A stretch of DNA of 46,824 nucleotides from an uncultured Candidatus Poseidoniales archaeon (GCA_905182125.1 CAJJAV010000030.1:1-46824), one strand, 5' to 3'. Shown: positions 34,021 to 43,035, numbered from the stretch's first letter. The notes: generated by a model not told the origin, from the sequence alone. Translations and numbers: made by a program.

Positions 34021-36816
34021 ATGAACATGCGTGCCTCCGTACCAAGCTTCCTGCTGACCGCCCTTTTGTTGACGGCTCTTGTGCCGATTGGCACTGCGAA
34101 CGCAACCCCCACAGAAGCCTCCGAATTCTACTATGGTGTGGAATACGATTGGACCAGCCTTGACTCAGATTTGACCAACTTCACAGGTCTTGACTTGCCT
34201 GAAATGCTCGGAGAAGTGATGGGCGCTGCAGATGATGCTGGATTCAATTTGGTTGTCGGCCAATTGCTTACAGGATCTTCAAACGTGTATGTGCACCACT
34301 CCGAAAACATCTCACCTCAAACCATTCAAGACATGGCTGGCGAAGACGTGACTGTTTGGAGCCGAACCGACGAAGTTACCCTTCGTCACGGCGTGTTGTT
34401 CGACGGCGTGTTGATGACCGATTGGATGGAACCTGCATCCTTTGGCTCCAGCGACGATACTTCCTTTGACATTGACGCTTCGACAAGCGGCGAACAAGTG
34501 TTGACCGTAGACGTTGGTTACACCGAATACCTCGATGAAGACTACAACCTCGTCGGAGCGGACATGACGTTCTCGATGGAAGTCTCCGTCTCAAACGACA
34601 TCGAACTCGATGCACTCTTCGAAGGTGGCGGTGAAGAACTGCCAATCGACTTTGACGCTGGCATTTCGATGTCCTATGCTATCACAGAGTCTGCCACACA
34701 ATGGCGCCTTGGATCCCCAAGCCCAATTTATGTACAAATGTCTGGCAACGATTACACTGAATGGAGTTGCATAGACGAAGCGAACGGCATTCCAAACAAC
34801 TTCACCGGTGTCTTTGAAAACGAAAGGGTGTACGATAACTGCGGAGAAATCACTGGCACCTATTCTGGAGCACTCGACTACTCCTTTTCCCTCACAGGGC
34901 TCCCGACCGAGGACATCGGACTTGATGCGGGCGAACTTGATATCGAACTGTCCGATTCGGTCACAGAATCTGGAACCTTCGAAAGCGAAAACCTTGCCAA
35001 TACTGACATTACTATCATTTCCATGGGCGATGACCTCACCGTCGACCTTGGCGATGGAGCAGGCCTCACAACATCAGTTGCTGCATGCACAGATTGCCCA
35101 CCTGGCAACCCACTTATGTTTTTCATGATGGGCCAGGTGATCATCGGAGCCAGCGAATCATTCGCGGAATCCGTTGCTGAGGACGTCGCAGATGAACTCA
35201 GCGACAGCATCCTCGATTTCTTTGGAGACACGGCAGAAGAATCCGATGAACCTAGCGGCAACCAATGGCAATGCGATAGCGGCGACCAATGGATCTACGA
35301 ATGGGAAGTCAATGACGGCTACGACGATTGCTATGACGGCTCTGATGAGATGGACATGTCCGGTTCCTGGAGCGGTTCGGGCGACAACATTTACATGATT
35401 GTCGACTTAGATGAGGAAATGCTTTCCTTCGATGAAGATGGTAAGATGTTCATGTGTGACGATGGGATGGAAATCAGTTGGGATCAAGTGAACGATGGGG
35501 CCAACGACTGTGCAAACAGCGAAGACGAAGACGAAGGCCGCTCCGAGGGTGACATGTTCACCTGTGACGACGGCACCGAAATCGAGTGGGATGCGGTCAA
35601 CGATTACAATTCAGATTGTGCTACGGAAGAAGACGAAGGCGCAACGGGCCACTACACGGTCGAAGCAATTCTCACCGACGCTGCTGGCACCCCCCTCTCT
35701 CAGCAGGAAACCACCATGTGTGATGCAAATGGATGCGACACGAACATGGAATGGTTCTATGGCAACGTGGGCTTTGATACAGAAACCCTAAGCCCAACTG
35801 CATACGGAGAGCACACCTACTGCGTGAGCGGTATGGCCACAGATTCGAGTGACGGGAGTGTCGTCATGGAATTCTCAAGCATGTGCAACGACGAGTTTCT
35901 CGGTCCACAAATGGGTGGAAACAGTAACATTTACACAGATGGAATGAACGTCGGATTCGATGCCTCCGTCTATGATTGGGAAGAAAATGGCAATGCAACA
36001 TTCACAGTGTCCATAATCGACCCAAGCGGCAACGAGTTGTTCCTTGATACGATGGCTATTGATGGAACAGAGGGGTATTACAACATTGCTGACAATGTCG
36101 ATGTTTTGGAAGTCGGCGAATACTGCGTGGAAATGCACATGACCCAAACAGGGGCATCTGAACCTTACCAAAGCTACACAGAGTGCGAACTCGTTGAAGA
36201 AGGCCAAGAACCAAGCGACAGAGTCGTTGCCATCGTTGAAGCAATGGCAGAATCCGATCTGGAAGAGGTTCTCGAACAGTTTGGAATGAACCTTGAAGAC
36301 CGACTTTCAGATGTTGCACCAACCGAATTCCCATACAATGACGGCATGTGGGCTCCAATGTGGAGTTCCGAGCACGCTGCAATGGTTGGTGTCGGTGTCT
36401 ATGCAATGGACGACGATGGTGCCTACATTATGGCAGGCCCAGCAACCCAAGGATACTCTGCTGACGCACCAGTCAAGATGAGCATCCGATACCTCACAGG
36501 TGTTCCAGCAAGCACCGCTGCTGAAGAAGCAGAGGATTCGAACAGCATCGAGGACATCGTCGATGTCGAAGATCACAATCTCGAAACGATCACTGAGGAA
36601 CTTGAAGCAGCTGGAATTGACACGAGCACACTTGTGTTCCCAGATTCGTTCACTGCCAATGAAACCGTTAACGAAGACACTCCGCCACAAACAGCAGAAG
36701 AGCTTGCTGAAGACGCAGGTCTTGGCGATGCGGTTCCTGCCTTGTCCCCAATTTCATTGATTGCAGTGATTTCCCTTGCGGGTATTGTGATTGGACGCCG
36801 AACTGAAGAGGCCTGA
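34021..36816 (+). CDS. Secreted surface protein with LDL-receptor-A-like repeats and C-terminal sorting/anchor segment
   Basis: A very acidic 931-residue protein with a signal peptide (to about residue 28, GTANA). The N-terminal 380 residues look beta-rich, without a known domain. Three repeats follow at about 416-443, 476-508 and 511-540. Each has a C-D-(S/D)-G start, a W..VND turn and a D-C-x(3-5)-DE end, and the first ends DCYDGSDE as in LDL-receptor class A calcium modules. They keep only two of the six usual cysteines. Further beta-rich segments with cysteines lie at about 545-730. A Glu/Thr-rich stalk leads to a hydrophobic segment near 908-925 and IGRRTEEA, resembling archaeal CTERM anchors. 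The likely role is surface binding; the ligand is unknown. Confidence 0.8.
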   Translation: MNMRASVPSFLLTALLLTALVPIGTANATPTEASEFYYGVEYDWTSLDSDLTNFTGLDLPEMLGEVMGAADDAGFNLVVGQLLTGSSNVYVHHSENISPQTIQDMAGEDVTVWSRTDEVTLRHGVLFDGVLMTDWMEPASFGSSDDTSFDIDASTSGEQVLTVDVGYTEYLDEDYNLVGADMTFSMEVSVSNDIELDALFEGGGEELPIDFDAGISMSYAITESATQWRLGSPSPIYVQMSGNDYTEWSCIDEANGIPNNFTGVFENERVYDNCGEITGTYSGALDYSFSLTGLPTEDIGLDAGELDIELSDSVTESGTFESENLANTDITIISMGDDLTVDLGDGAGLTTSVAACTDCPPGNPLMFFMMGQVIIGASESFAESVAEDVADELSDSILDFFGDTAEESDEPSGNQWQCDSGDQWIYEWEVNDGYDDCYDGSDEMDMSGSWSGSGDNIYMIVDLDEEMLSFDEDGKMFMCDDGMEISWDQVNDGANDCANSEDEDEGRSEGDMFTCDDGTEIEWDAVNDYNSDCATEEDEGATGHYTVEAILTDAAGTPLSQQETTMCDANGCDTNMEWFYGNVGFDTETLSPTAYGEHTYCVSGMATDSSDGSVVMEFSSMCNDEFLGPQMGGNSNIYTDGMNVGFDASVYDWEENGNATFTVSIIDPSGNELFLDTMAIDGTEGYYNIADNVDVLEVGEYCVEMHMTQTGASEPYQSYTECELVEEGQEPSDRVVAIVEAMAESDLEEVLEQFGMNLEDRLSDVAPTEFPYNDGMWAPMWSSEHAAMVGVGVYAMDDDGAYIMAGPATQGYSADAPVKMSIRYLTGVPASTAAEEAEDSNSIEDIVDVEDHNLETITEELEAAGIDTSTLVFPDSFTANETVNEDTPPQTAEELAEDAGLGDAVPALSPISLIAVISLAGIVIGRRTEEA

Positions 36817-36853
36817 ATCAAGCCCTCAAGTACGATGAACGGCAGGGAGGAGC

Positions 36854-37756
36854 ATGCCCCTACGCCCAGCCCCCTCTCATGTGGGCACGGCTGTGCGCGG
36901 TGTTGCAACCGTCCTGATTGTGATTCATATCTTGATGTCAGCTTGGCTTGTTGTCCAATTTGATGGCCGATACACGGAAGGCAGACCTTCGCCGACCAAC
37001 ATCAAGGCGATTGTCGCCGTTGATGACGAACAGACACTGATCGACATCAAGATGGAGAACTCAACTTCGTTCGTGCTTTACATGCTGGTTCGCGATTATG
37101 AAGAACCAAAACAAAACGATACGTCACCATCGGAATCTCCAGCGCAATCCTCTTCTTCAAGCGAGGATGAACCATCGAAAGATCGCCTCGATCAAGCCCG
37201 TTTGTTGACAAAGGCCTGCCTTGGGCTGCTCGTGATTTCAGAACTCGCGATGCTGTTTGGTTTTCGTTTACGAGCCACATTTCGAGGCATCGTGTGGTCC
37301 AGTGTGTTGCTGTGTTTCTTGGTCGTCCTTCCTGGGGCGTACCTGAATGATTTGACCGGAGGTGACGGGGATCGTGAGGGAAGTGAATCAAAATCAAACG
37401 ACAGTCTTGCTAATGAAACATTTGTTGCTCAGACAGAAGACGGAGCGATGGTTCACGGTACGAGTTCGGTCGACTTTTCCCTTGCCCCACTGGGCGTGCA
37501 TGTTGACATGATGTTCAACGGGTACGACCTTGGTTTGGTCGAGAAATCCAATCAATCCACGGTCCGAGCAGAAGCCCCGGGCGAAGGCAGCAAAGACGCC
37601 TCTTCTTGGATACAATTTGAATCAAGGCTGACGGCCAAAGCAGGAAAGAATATCCAATCTTTGTTCATTCTTCCAGTGTTGTGGCTTGTTTTCCCAGCCG
37701 CAAATCTACGTGACAAAACAGAAACAGAGAATTCAGTAAGCGATGAAGAAGCTTGA
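36854..37756 (+). CDS. Membrane protein of unknown function, four helices
   Basis: A 300-residue protein with hydrophobic segments at about residues 15-36, 114-131, 140-160 and 275-293. An acidic, Ser-rich loop (SPSESPAQSSSSSEDE) lies between the first and second, and a roughly 110-residue hydrophilic domain between the third and fourth. No domain is recognised. GGGAGGAG just before the ATG is a strong but closely spaced ribosome site (about 3 bases). It follows the LDLa-like surface protein by 37 bases on the same strand, so the two may be co-expressed and work together (inference). Its stop is 2 bases from that of the convergent guaA gene. Confidence 0.65.
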   Translation: MPLRPAPSHVGTAVRGVATVLIVIHILMSAWLVVQFDGRYTEGRPSPTNIKAIVAVDDEQTLIDIKMENSTSFVLYMLVRDYEEPKQNDTSPSESPAQSSSSSEDEPSKDRLDQARLLTKACLGLLVISELAMLFGFRLRATFRGIVWSSVLLCFLVVLPGAYLNDLTGGDGDREGSESKSNDSLANETFVAQTEDGAMVHGTSSVDFSLAPLGVHVDMMFNGYDLGLVEKSNQSTVRAEAPGEGSKDASSWIQFESRLTAKAGKNIQSLFILPVLWLVFPAANLRDKTETENSVSDEEA

Positions 37757-37758
37757 GT

Positions 37759-38355
37759 TCATCCTTGCTCAGTGCGTGCCTTTCGACACACCTCGACAAA
37801 GTTTTCAAACATCTCTTTGCCGAATTCTGAATCATTGACTTCTGGATGGAATTGCAACCCAAAGCGATCTCCTTTCTCGTTTTCCATGCCCTGCACTTTG
37901 CAAGAATCACTGCTTGCCGTGATGAAAAACCCTTCAGGGACTTCGTGAACTTCGTCATTGTGAGATTCCCAAACGGTTTGAGATTGTTCAGTGCCAGCAA
38001 AAATAGTGCCCCCGCCGTCATGAAGTTTGATTTGCATGGCTCCAAATTCAGGTTCAGGAGATTCACGGGCGTCACCGCCATAGAATCGAGCCATGAATTG
38101 ATGGCCAGCACAGATGCCGAGGATTGGGACATTGAGTTCGAGGTATGCTCCACAATTCCCCAGTTCGCCGGTTAGGCCAACCCGTGCAGCTCCGCCCGAT
38201 AGGATGACTCCGTCGACTTCGCGAAGTTGATCGAATGGCGTGGTGTTTTCGATGATTTTTGTGTCAACTTTCAGGTAACGTAACATGCGCCATTCTCGGT
38301 GTGTCCATTGTCCACCGTTGTCAACTACGTCGATGATGAGAGGTCGTTCGTCCAT
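37759..38355 (-). CDS. guaA: GMP synthase glutaminase subunit (GuaA-A)
   Basis: A 198-residue class I glutamine amidotransferase. The catalytic cysteine is C82 in LGICAGHQ, and the His-Glu pair sits in LQFHPEV. The opening IIDVVDNGGQWTHRE and VILSGGAARVG are as in archaeal GMP synthase subunit A, which is encoded apart from the ATP-PPase subunit. It supplies ammonia for XMP to GMP conversion. The separate synthetase subunit is not in the window. TrpG or PabA is a less likely reading. The start at 38355 (MDERPLIID) is divergent from the FAD oxidoreductase. Confidence 0.87.
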   Translation of the reverse strand: MDERPLIIDVVDNGGQWTHREWRMLRYLKVDTKIIENTTPFDQLREVDGVILSGGAARVGLTGELGNCGAYLELNVPILGICAGHQFMARFYGGDARESPEPEFGAMQIKLHDGGGTIFAGTEQSQTVWESHNDEVHEVPEGFFITASSDSCKVQGMENEKGDRFGLQFHPEVNDSEFGKEMFENFVEVCRKARTEQG

Positions 38356-38459
38356 TGTACATCGCCTATGATTTCTGCTGTGTCGGTCGAACAACCATGA
38401 ACATGCCGCACCGTTCGAACCGTGAATGGGTTGATGATGGTATGACTCTTGGGTTGTTC

Positions 38460-39599
38460 ATGGCCAGAGTGCTCATTGTGGGGGGAGGTCTCGCAGGTCT
38501 TTCTGCTGCCTTGGAAGCCACGACAGCCGGGCACCATGTTGTGGCCTTAGAAAAGGCATCGAGGATTGGTGGGCGTGCAACAAGCCAACCATTGGACGGT
38601 TTCGCAATTGGTTATGGCCCTCATCTACTGATGAAGAACGGTCCCCTCCACTCCATTGCCAAACGGCTCAGCCGGGTACGTCTCGTTACAACCCCTCTGC
38701 GCCCACACCGAACAGAAGTCCTTGGTCACGGACTGATTCGGCCAACTGGAGACCTTCAACGCGCAGCCCTCAACAAAAGGGCCCTAAAGGCAAACGATTT
38801 CACACACCCGATTGTAAAAGGTGCGGCATTTCTCGCTGGCTGGGGTTCACCGATTGAAGATTCAAATCGCTTGAAAGCACTGAATAAAGGACAGTTATTG
38901 GTGAGCAATGAAGGCTGGGCTGGCCTTATTGGTCGAATGGGTGCGGCTTTGGATGAAGTGGGCGTATTCATCGAATGCGGCCTGGATGTCGTTCGCTTAG
39001 AACCTGGCAAAGCCCATCTTGCTGACGGTCGCACCATCGAAACCGATGTCATCATTCTCGCTTGTGGAGCGAAAGGAGCACGCCGCTTGTTGTCGACGCT
39101 GGACCCCGATATGGCTCAACCTCATTTCCAGCCACTTGAACGGACGACGGCTTCAACCATCGAAGTCGGTTTAGATGCAAAACCATTCGTAGATCGACAA
39201 GCGCTGATCGATCTAACTCGGCAGATGGCCATCATTGATTACATTCAGATCCAACCCCGTCTCGGTCCAAACGGCTCCCACCTTGCGGCCATTGCAGTGG
39301 GCGGTCTCGAACATGATGCTGGAACAACTCGATTTGATTCAGCAGAAGCCCGTCTTGCAGCGCTTGAATCCTTCATGGACGAACGAGCCCTCGGTTGGCG
39401 AAACCACATCATCCAAGAAGGACGTCAATCAAACATCACGCTGCATGAAGCGACAACAATCAAAGTGGACCCACTTGCTTTTGCAACCCATGGCGTGATC
39501 CTAGCAGGCACGTGGGTTGAAAACGACCACACGTTGGCCGATGGGGCAGTGTCCTCAGGTCGAAAAGCAGGCGGCTTGATTGCAAAGGCCTTGCGTTGA
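38460..39599 (+). CDS. FAD-dependent oxidoreductase (phytoene desaturase/amine oxidase-like)
   Basis: This 379-residue flavoprotein has a dinucleotide-binding start RVLIVGGGLAGLSAALEA, an acidic strand end (VVALEKASRIGGRA) and the GPH loop of the NAD(P)/FAD-dependent desaturase group. The C-terminal FAD signature is GVILAGTWVENDHTLADGAVSSGRKAG. Substrates of such proteins include carotenoids, polyprenyl lipids and porphyrinogens; nothing here identifies which. ATG 38460 is chosen because the Rossmann strand begins two residues later; ATG 38442 is an alternative. No other carotenoid genes are adjacent. Its stop (39597-39599) is 32 bases before the xthA start. Confidence 0.85.
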   Translation: MARVLIVGGGLAGLSAALEATTAGHHVVALEKASRIGGRATSQPLDGFAIGYGPHLLMKNGPLHSIAKRLSRVRLVTTPLRPHRTEVLGHGLIRPTGDLQRAALNKRALKANDFTHPIVKGAAFLAGWGSPIEDSNRLKALNKGQLLVSNEGWAGLIGRMGAALDEVGVFIECGLDVVRLEPGKAHLADGRTIETDVIILACGAKGARRLLSTLDPDMAQPHFQPLERTTASTIEVGLDAKPFVDRQALIDLTRQMAIIDYIQIQPRLGPNGSHLAAIAVGGLEHDAGTTRFDSAEARLAALESFMDERALGWRNHIIQEGRQSNITLHEATTIKVDPLAFATHGVILAGTWVENDHTLADGAVSSGRKAGGLIAKALR

Positions 39600-39631
39600 A
39601 CACTTATTCACCGGCGGTACAACCCCGTTTC

Positions 39632-40411
39632 ATGCGCTTTGTTTCATGGAACGTCAACGGCATTCGAGCCGCCATCAGAAAAGGCATTGATGGCTACTTC
39701 ACCTCCCTCGATGCAGATGTGTGGATGCTTCAGGAAGTTCGTTGCTTACCCGAGCAATTACCCAAAGATTGGACCTGGCCAGAAGGGTATGAAACCCACC
39801 TCCATCCAGCTGAGAAGAAAGGCTATTCAGGGGTAACAACATTGAGCAGAATCCCTGTTCAAAGCACATCGAAAGGCATGGGAGGAACCGTGGATGCCAA
39901 CGACACTGAAGGGCGAATCCTTGTGACAAAATACGATGGCTTGACCTGCATCAACACCTACTTACCAAGCGGTTCCAACAAAGAGGAACGCCAGCGTTTC
40001 AAAGAATCTTGGATGGATGAATGGCGTGCATTCTTGCGCCCTTACCTTGAGGATTCTAACCCCGTTGTGGTGTGCGGTGATCTCAACATCGCTCATACCG
40101 AAGATGACATCTGGAACCCGAAAGGCAACGCCAAGTCCAGCGGATTCTTACCTCATGAACGCGAGTGGTTCACCCAGGTGTTGAACGACGGCTGGCGCGA
40201 TGTGTTCCGTGAGCAGGTTGGCGAGGGTGAGAAAATTTTCTCATGGTGGTCAAACAGAGGTCAAGCCCGGATCAAAGACCGTGGCTGGCGCATCGATTAT
40301 TTCTTGCTAAATGAAGCCGCTGCGGCACGCTTTGAATCAATTCGTATCGAGCGTCAAGGTGGACTCGATGTATCGGATCACGCACCGGTCATCCTCGACT
40401 TGAAGGACTGA
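39632..40411 (+). CDS. xthA: Exodeoxyribonuclease III / AP endonuclease
   Basis: A 259-residue endonuclease/exonuclease/phosphatase-fold enzyme that cuts DNA 5' of abasic sites in base-excision repair. Seen are FVSWNVNGIRAA, the metal-binding glutamate in WMLQEVR, KKGYSGVTTLSR, VVCGDLNIAH, WRIDYFL and the closing DVSDHAPVI. The full set of catalytic residues appears present. Length is normal (about 255-270). ATG 39632 is chosen; a TTG at 39596 overlaps the upstream gene. Its stop abuts the convergent Pcc1-like gene with no spacer. Confidence 0.94.
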   Translation: MRFVSWNVNGIRAAIRKGIDGYFTSLDADVWMLQEVRCLPEQLPKDWTWPEGYETHLHPAEKKGYSGVTTLSRIPVQSTSKGMGGTVDANDTEGRILVTKYDGLTCINTYLPSGSNKEERQRFKESWMDEWRAFLRPYLEDSNPVVVCGDLNIAHTEDDIWNPKGNAKSSGFLPHEREWFTQVLNDGWRDVFREQVGEGEKIFSWWSNRGQARIKDRGWRIDYFLLNEAAAARFESIRIERQGGLDVSDHAPVILDLKD

Positions 40412-40630
40412 TCATTCGCCTTCGATATCGGCAAAGGCGATCATCAATTCATCCACGATGTCTCGTAATTCTTGCAACGATGTGTGATGCACTTTCACGA
40501 TCAAGTGTGCTTTTTCGTCGCTTTCAGACAGCGTTGCTTTGCAATGTGGGCGAGAAGCAGCAGCCAAGTATACTGTTCCAAGGGCTTTGTCCCCAGACCA
40601 TTCCACAGTGACGAGGTGCCCTTCGACCAT
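40412..40630 (-). CDS. Pcc1-like small protein (possible KEOPS subunit)
   Basis: A 72-residue protein starting MVEGHLVTVEWSGDKALGTVYLAAASRP. The pattern of two helices and three strands, with a C-terminal helix following VKVHHTSLQELRDIVDELMIAFADIE, resembles Pcc1/CGI-121-associated subunits of the KEOPS complex that makes t6A on tRNA. In Pcc1 the corresponding end is a strand followed by an LRAxLNSYLR helix. The similarity is by pattern and weak in identity. The start at 40630 is chosen; an upstream start at 40756 would overlap hflX. It is convergent with xthA (zero spacer) and divergent from hflX. Confidence 0.55.
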   Translation of the reverse strand: MVEGHLVTVEWSGDKALGTVYLAAASRPHCKATLSESDEKAHLIVKVHHTSLQELRDIVDELMIAFADIEGE

Positions 40631-40654
40631 GCGATGAGGTTGAGGTGGACTCTT

Positions 40655-42085
40655 ATGACGATGACTCAACGGCTCACCATGGCCAAGGACGACCCTGACC
40701 CGTTCATTTTGGCCGGAACCGGGGGCGTTACCCTTGGTGAAGCGCGCACCAATCACGAAGGACGCAAAGCAATCTTGCTTCTCAGGGGCGATGAAGACGC
40801 TTCAGAATTCATTGCTTTGGTTGGAACAATGGGCATTCAGATCGTTGAAGCGTTGCATCAACCCGGCAACGAAGACCCCCGTGGATACTTTGGCAAGGGG
40901 CGCCTCCAAGACGTGTCAGATGAACTTGCGACCCGACCGAAAGACCACCCATGGGCTGGCGTCGATCTCGTGTTGCTTCACACAAACGCAACGCCGAGGC
41001 AACTGGTTGGGGTCAGCGACGGGGTCAAGGTCGAAGTGTGGGACCGAGTTCGACTTCTTTTGGCCCTTTTCACTTCTCACGCAGCCTCCATCGAAGCGCG
41101 AACCCAAGTGCGAATCGCCCGGTTGCAATCGGATCGAACCGTGTTGAGGGAACTTGCAAATCAGTCCACGACGGGTGAGCGAGCCGGTTATGGTGGCGGC
41201 GGTATAACGGCTTTACAGGCATCCATTGACAACATCGGCCGAGAACTTGCTCATTTGAAGAAACGCCAGCAAAAGCACGCGGGAGCGCAATCAGAACGTC
41301 GTCGACAACGCTCTCGGAGCGGAGCCATGACGGTTGGTCTTGCGGGGTACACCAATGCTGGCAAATCGAGTCTCTTCCTCAACCTCTCTGGAAAAGAAGT
41401 GCTTGTTGAAGACAAACTGTTCTCGACCTTGGAAACAACCCTTGGCCGAATGGAAGCGAGTCCACGCGTGCTGCTCGCAGACACCATCGGGTTCATCGAT
41501 CGTTTACCATCAGCCACACTCGACGCCTTCCGCGCCACCCTTGCTGAGGCGCTGGAAGCCGATTTACTGCTTATTTTAGCAGACGCAAGCGACGAGCCGA
41601 CCGAGTTAGAGCGCAAACTTTTCACCTCAAGACAAGAAGTGTTCACGCGGTTTTACGGGGAAGAAATCGATGACGAATTCCCCTGGCAAAGCGATGTGCA
41701 CTCCCTCAAGCATCATGTTCTCACGGTGCTCACGAAGGCAGACCAAGCCTCAGAGCAAAAAATCGAAGAAGCCATCGCCACCGTTGCAGCGCTCGGCTTG
41801 CCAGAACCTTACGTCGTTTCTTCACACAGTGGGACGGGTATGCAGGACCTCAAAGACGCCATTTTGTTCCATTTGTTTGGTCCACAGATCGATTTGATCC
41901 TTCTTCCGCCTTCACAAAACAACACTCGAGGCATCGAAGGGTATGTTTCGGATGTCTATGATGCAGGGCTCGTTACTGAGACTCGACGCATGGATGACGG
42001 TACCATCGAGATGACCGTTTGGATTCACGAACAAGCAGTTGCTCGCCTTCTTGCTCACTCAAAAGGTCGCATTGAGGTCAAGTAG
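40655..42085 (+). CDS. hflX: GTPase HflX
   Basis: A 476-residue ribosome-associated GTPase. The N-terminal domain has NPGNEDPRGYFGKGRLQDV-like and DLVLLHTNATPRQL features, then EVWDRVRLLLALFTSHA and the coiled helical linker with KKRQQKHAG. The G domain follows with G1 GYTNAGKSS (about residues 231-239), a G2 threonine in TLETTLG, G3 DTIGF and G4 TKAD. It probably splits or rescues stalled ribosomes, as in bacteria. ATG 40655 is chosen because GAGGTGG lies about 8 bases before it; ATGs at 40661 and 40679 are alternatives. Confidence 0.92.
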   Translation: MTMTQRLTMAKDDPDPFILAGTGGVTLGEARTNHEGRKAILLLRGDEDASEFIALVGTMGIQIVEALHQPGNEDPRGYFGKGRLQDVSDELATRPKDHPWAGVDLVLLHTNATPRQLVGVSDGVKVEVWDRVRLLLALFTSHAASIEARTQVRIARLQSDRTVLRELANQSTTGERAGYGGGGITALQASIDNIGRELAHLKKRQQKHAGAQSERRRQRSRSGAMTVGLAGYTNAGKSSLFLNLSGKEVLVEDKLFSTLETTLGRMEASPRVLLADTIGFIDRLPSATLDAFRATLAEALEADLLLILADASDEPTELERKLFTSRQEVFTRFYGEEIDDEFPWQSDVHSLKHHVLTVLTKADQASEQKIEEAIATVAALGLPEPYVVSSHSGTGMQDLKDAILFHLFGPQIDLILLPPSQNNTRGIEGYVSDVYDAGLVTETRRMDDGTIEMTVWIHEQAVARLLAHSKGRIEVK

Positions 42086-42105
42086 GACGGCCTTCTCCCT
42101 CAAGC

Positions 42106-43035
42106 ATGGCCGAGGAAGGAGAGGAGATTCCCTTCGAACCGGCTGAGAAGAAAGACGACTACATCGACGAACTGACGGGATTGAAAGAACCTCAATCCTC
42201 GATGATGTTTTCATCCTCTGGCGCAGTGCTTACCATCGAAGATCCACACCTTCACCCAATGGGAAAAGCCATTGCAATCTTCGTTTTGTTCATCTGCATG
42301 CTCGGGTTCCTCAACGGGCTGGATTATGCTTCGGCAGATGAAGGGCTCGTGCGTCCTGATGAGTTTGTCTATCGCTTATCGCTGACCGCCCCTGATGAAA
42401 CCGCAACCTTCCGAGGCACTGTCTCGGACCACACAGGGGAATTCCTCGTCAACGCCACAGTGTATGTTTCGTGGGATGAAGACGGGATTTGGAATTATTC
42501 AGAAGTGCTTACAGATTCATCTGGTAAATTTGAATTTGAGCGCCTCGATCCAGGTTTGGCGCGCGTGGACATCATCGTGGAGCGCGATGGGAAACGAGAC
42601 GTGCTTGCCAACCGTGTCCTATTGTCTCCACCTGCGATGATTGAACCGATTGGTTTCACGGAATTGGATTTCATCGTTCCATCTCAAGAGGATTTTGCAG
42701 CGGCGACTTGCTCCAACGGAGCAGAGGAATGTGAAATTCGTAACATCGATCGAACCGTTGATCAAATGGAACATCCCTTGATGGATCCAGGGGCAGCAAG
42801 CGTCTACATCACCATCGGTTTCGGGTTCATGGGGCTTGCTTTGATTGCAGCTGGGTTCACGGTTTGGGCGCTCAAAACAGGGTCACTCGTCGTGTTACGA
42901 ACCGCTGCAGGATTGTCGTTTTTCGGCATGGGCCATTACTACTCTGCTTGCTTGTTTGGCCTTGTAGCGCTCGGGCTTTCTTTCGCAGTACCCCGCCCAA
43001 GAATACCGCTGCTGGACAAACGGCATGACGTCTAA
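42106..43035 (+). CDS. Membrane protein with carboxypeptidase-regulatory-like domain
   Basis: A 309-residue protein. A cytoplasmic acidic N-terminus of about 55 residues precedes a membrane helix (about 60-78). An extracellular beta-sandwich typical of carboxypeptidase-regulatory domains follows (ATFRGTVSDHTGEFLVNATVYVSW ... DSSGKFEFERLDPGLARVDI). Two further hydrophobic segments lie near the C-terminus (about 230-295). The domain usually serves as a binding or spacer module at the cell surface, and the protein's role is unknown. A cysteine pair (CSNGAEEC) precedes the second helix. It begins 20 bases after hflX. Confidence 0.75.
   Translation: MAEEGEEIPFEPAEKKDDYIDELTGLKEPQSSMMFSSSGAVLTIEDPHLHPMGKAIAIFVLFICMLGFLNGLDYASADEGLVRPDEFVYRLSLTAPDETATFRGTVSDHTGEFLVNATVYVSWDEDGIWNYSEVLTDSSGKFEFERLDPGLARVDIIVERDGKRDVLANRVLLSPPAMIEPIGFTELDFIVPSQEDFAAATCSNGAEECEIRNIDRTVDQMEHPLMDPGAASVYITIGFGFMGLALIAAGFTVWALKTGSLVVLRTAAGLSFFGMGHYYSACLFGLVALGLSFAVPRPRIPLLDKRHDV

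Noticed and set aside
33747-34112. Minus-strand open frame of 121 codons overlapping the surface-protein start
   Set aside because: It conflicts with the signal peptide of the 931-residue protein and with the small membrane protein at 33930; no domain.
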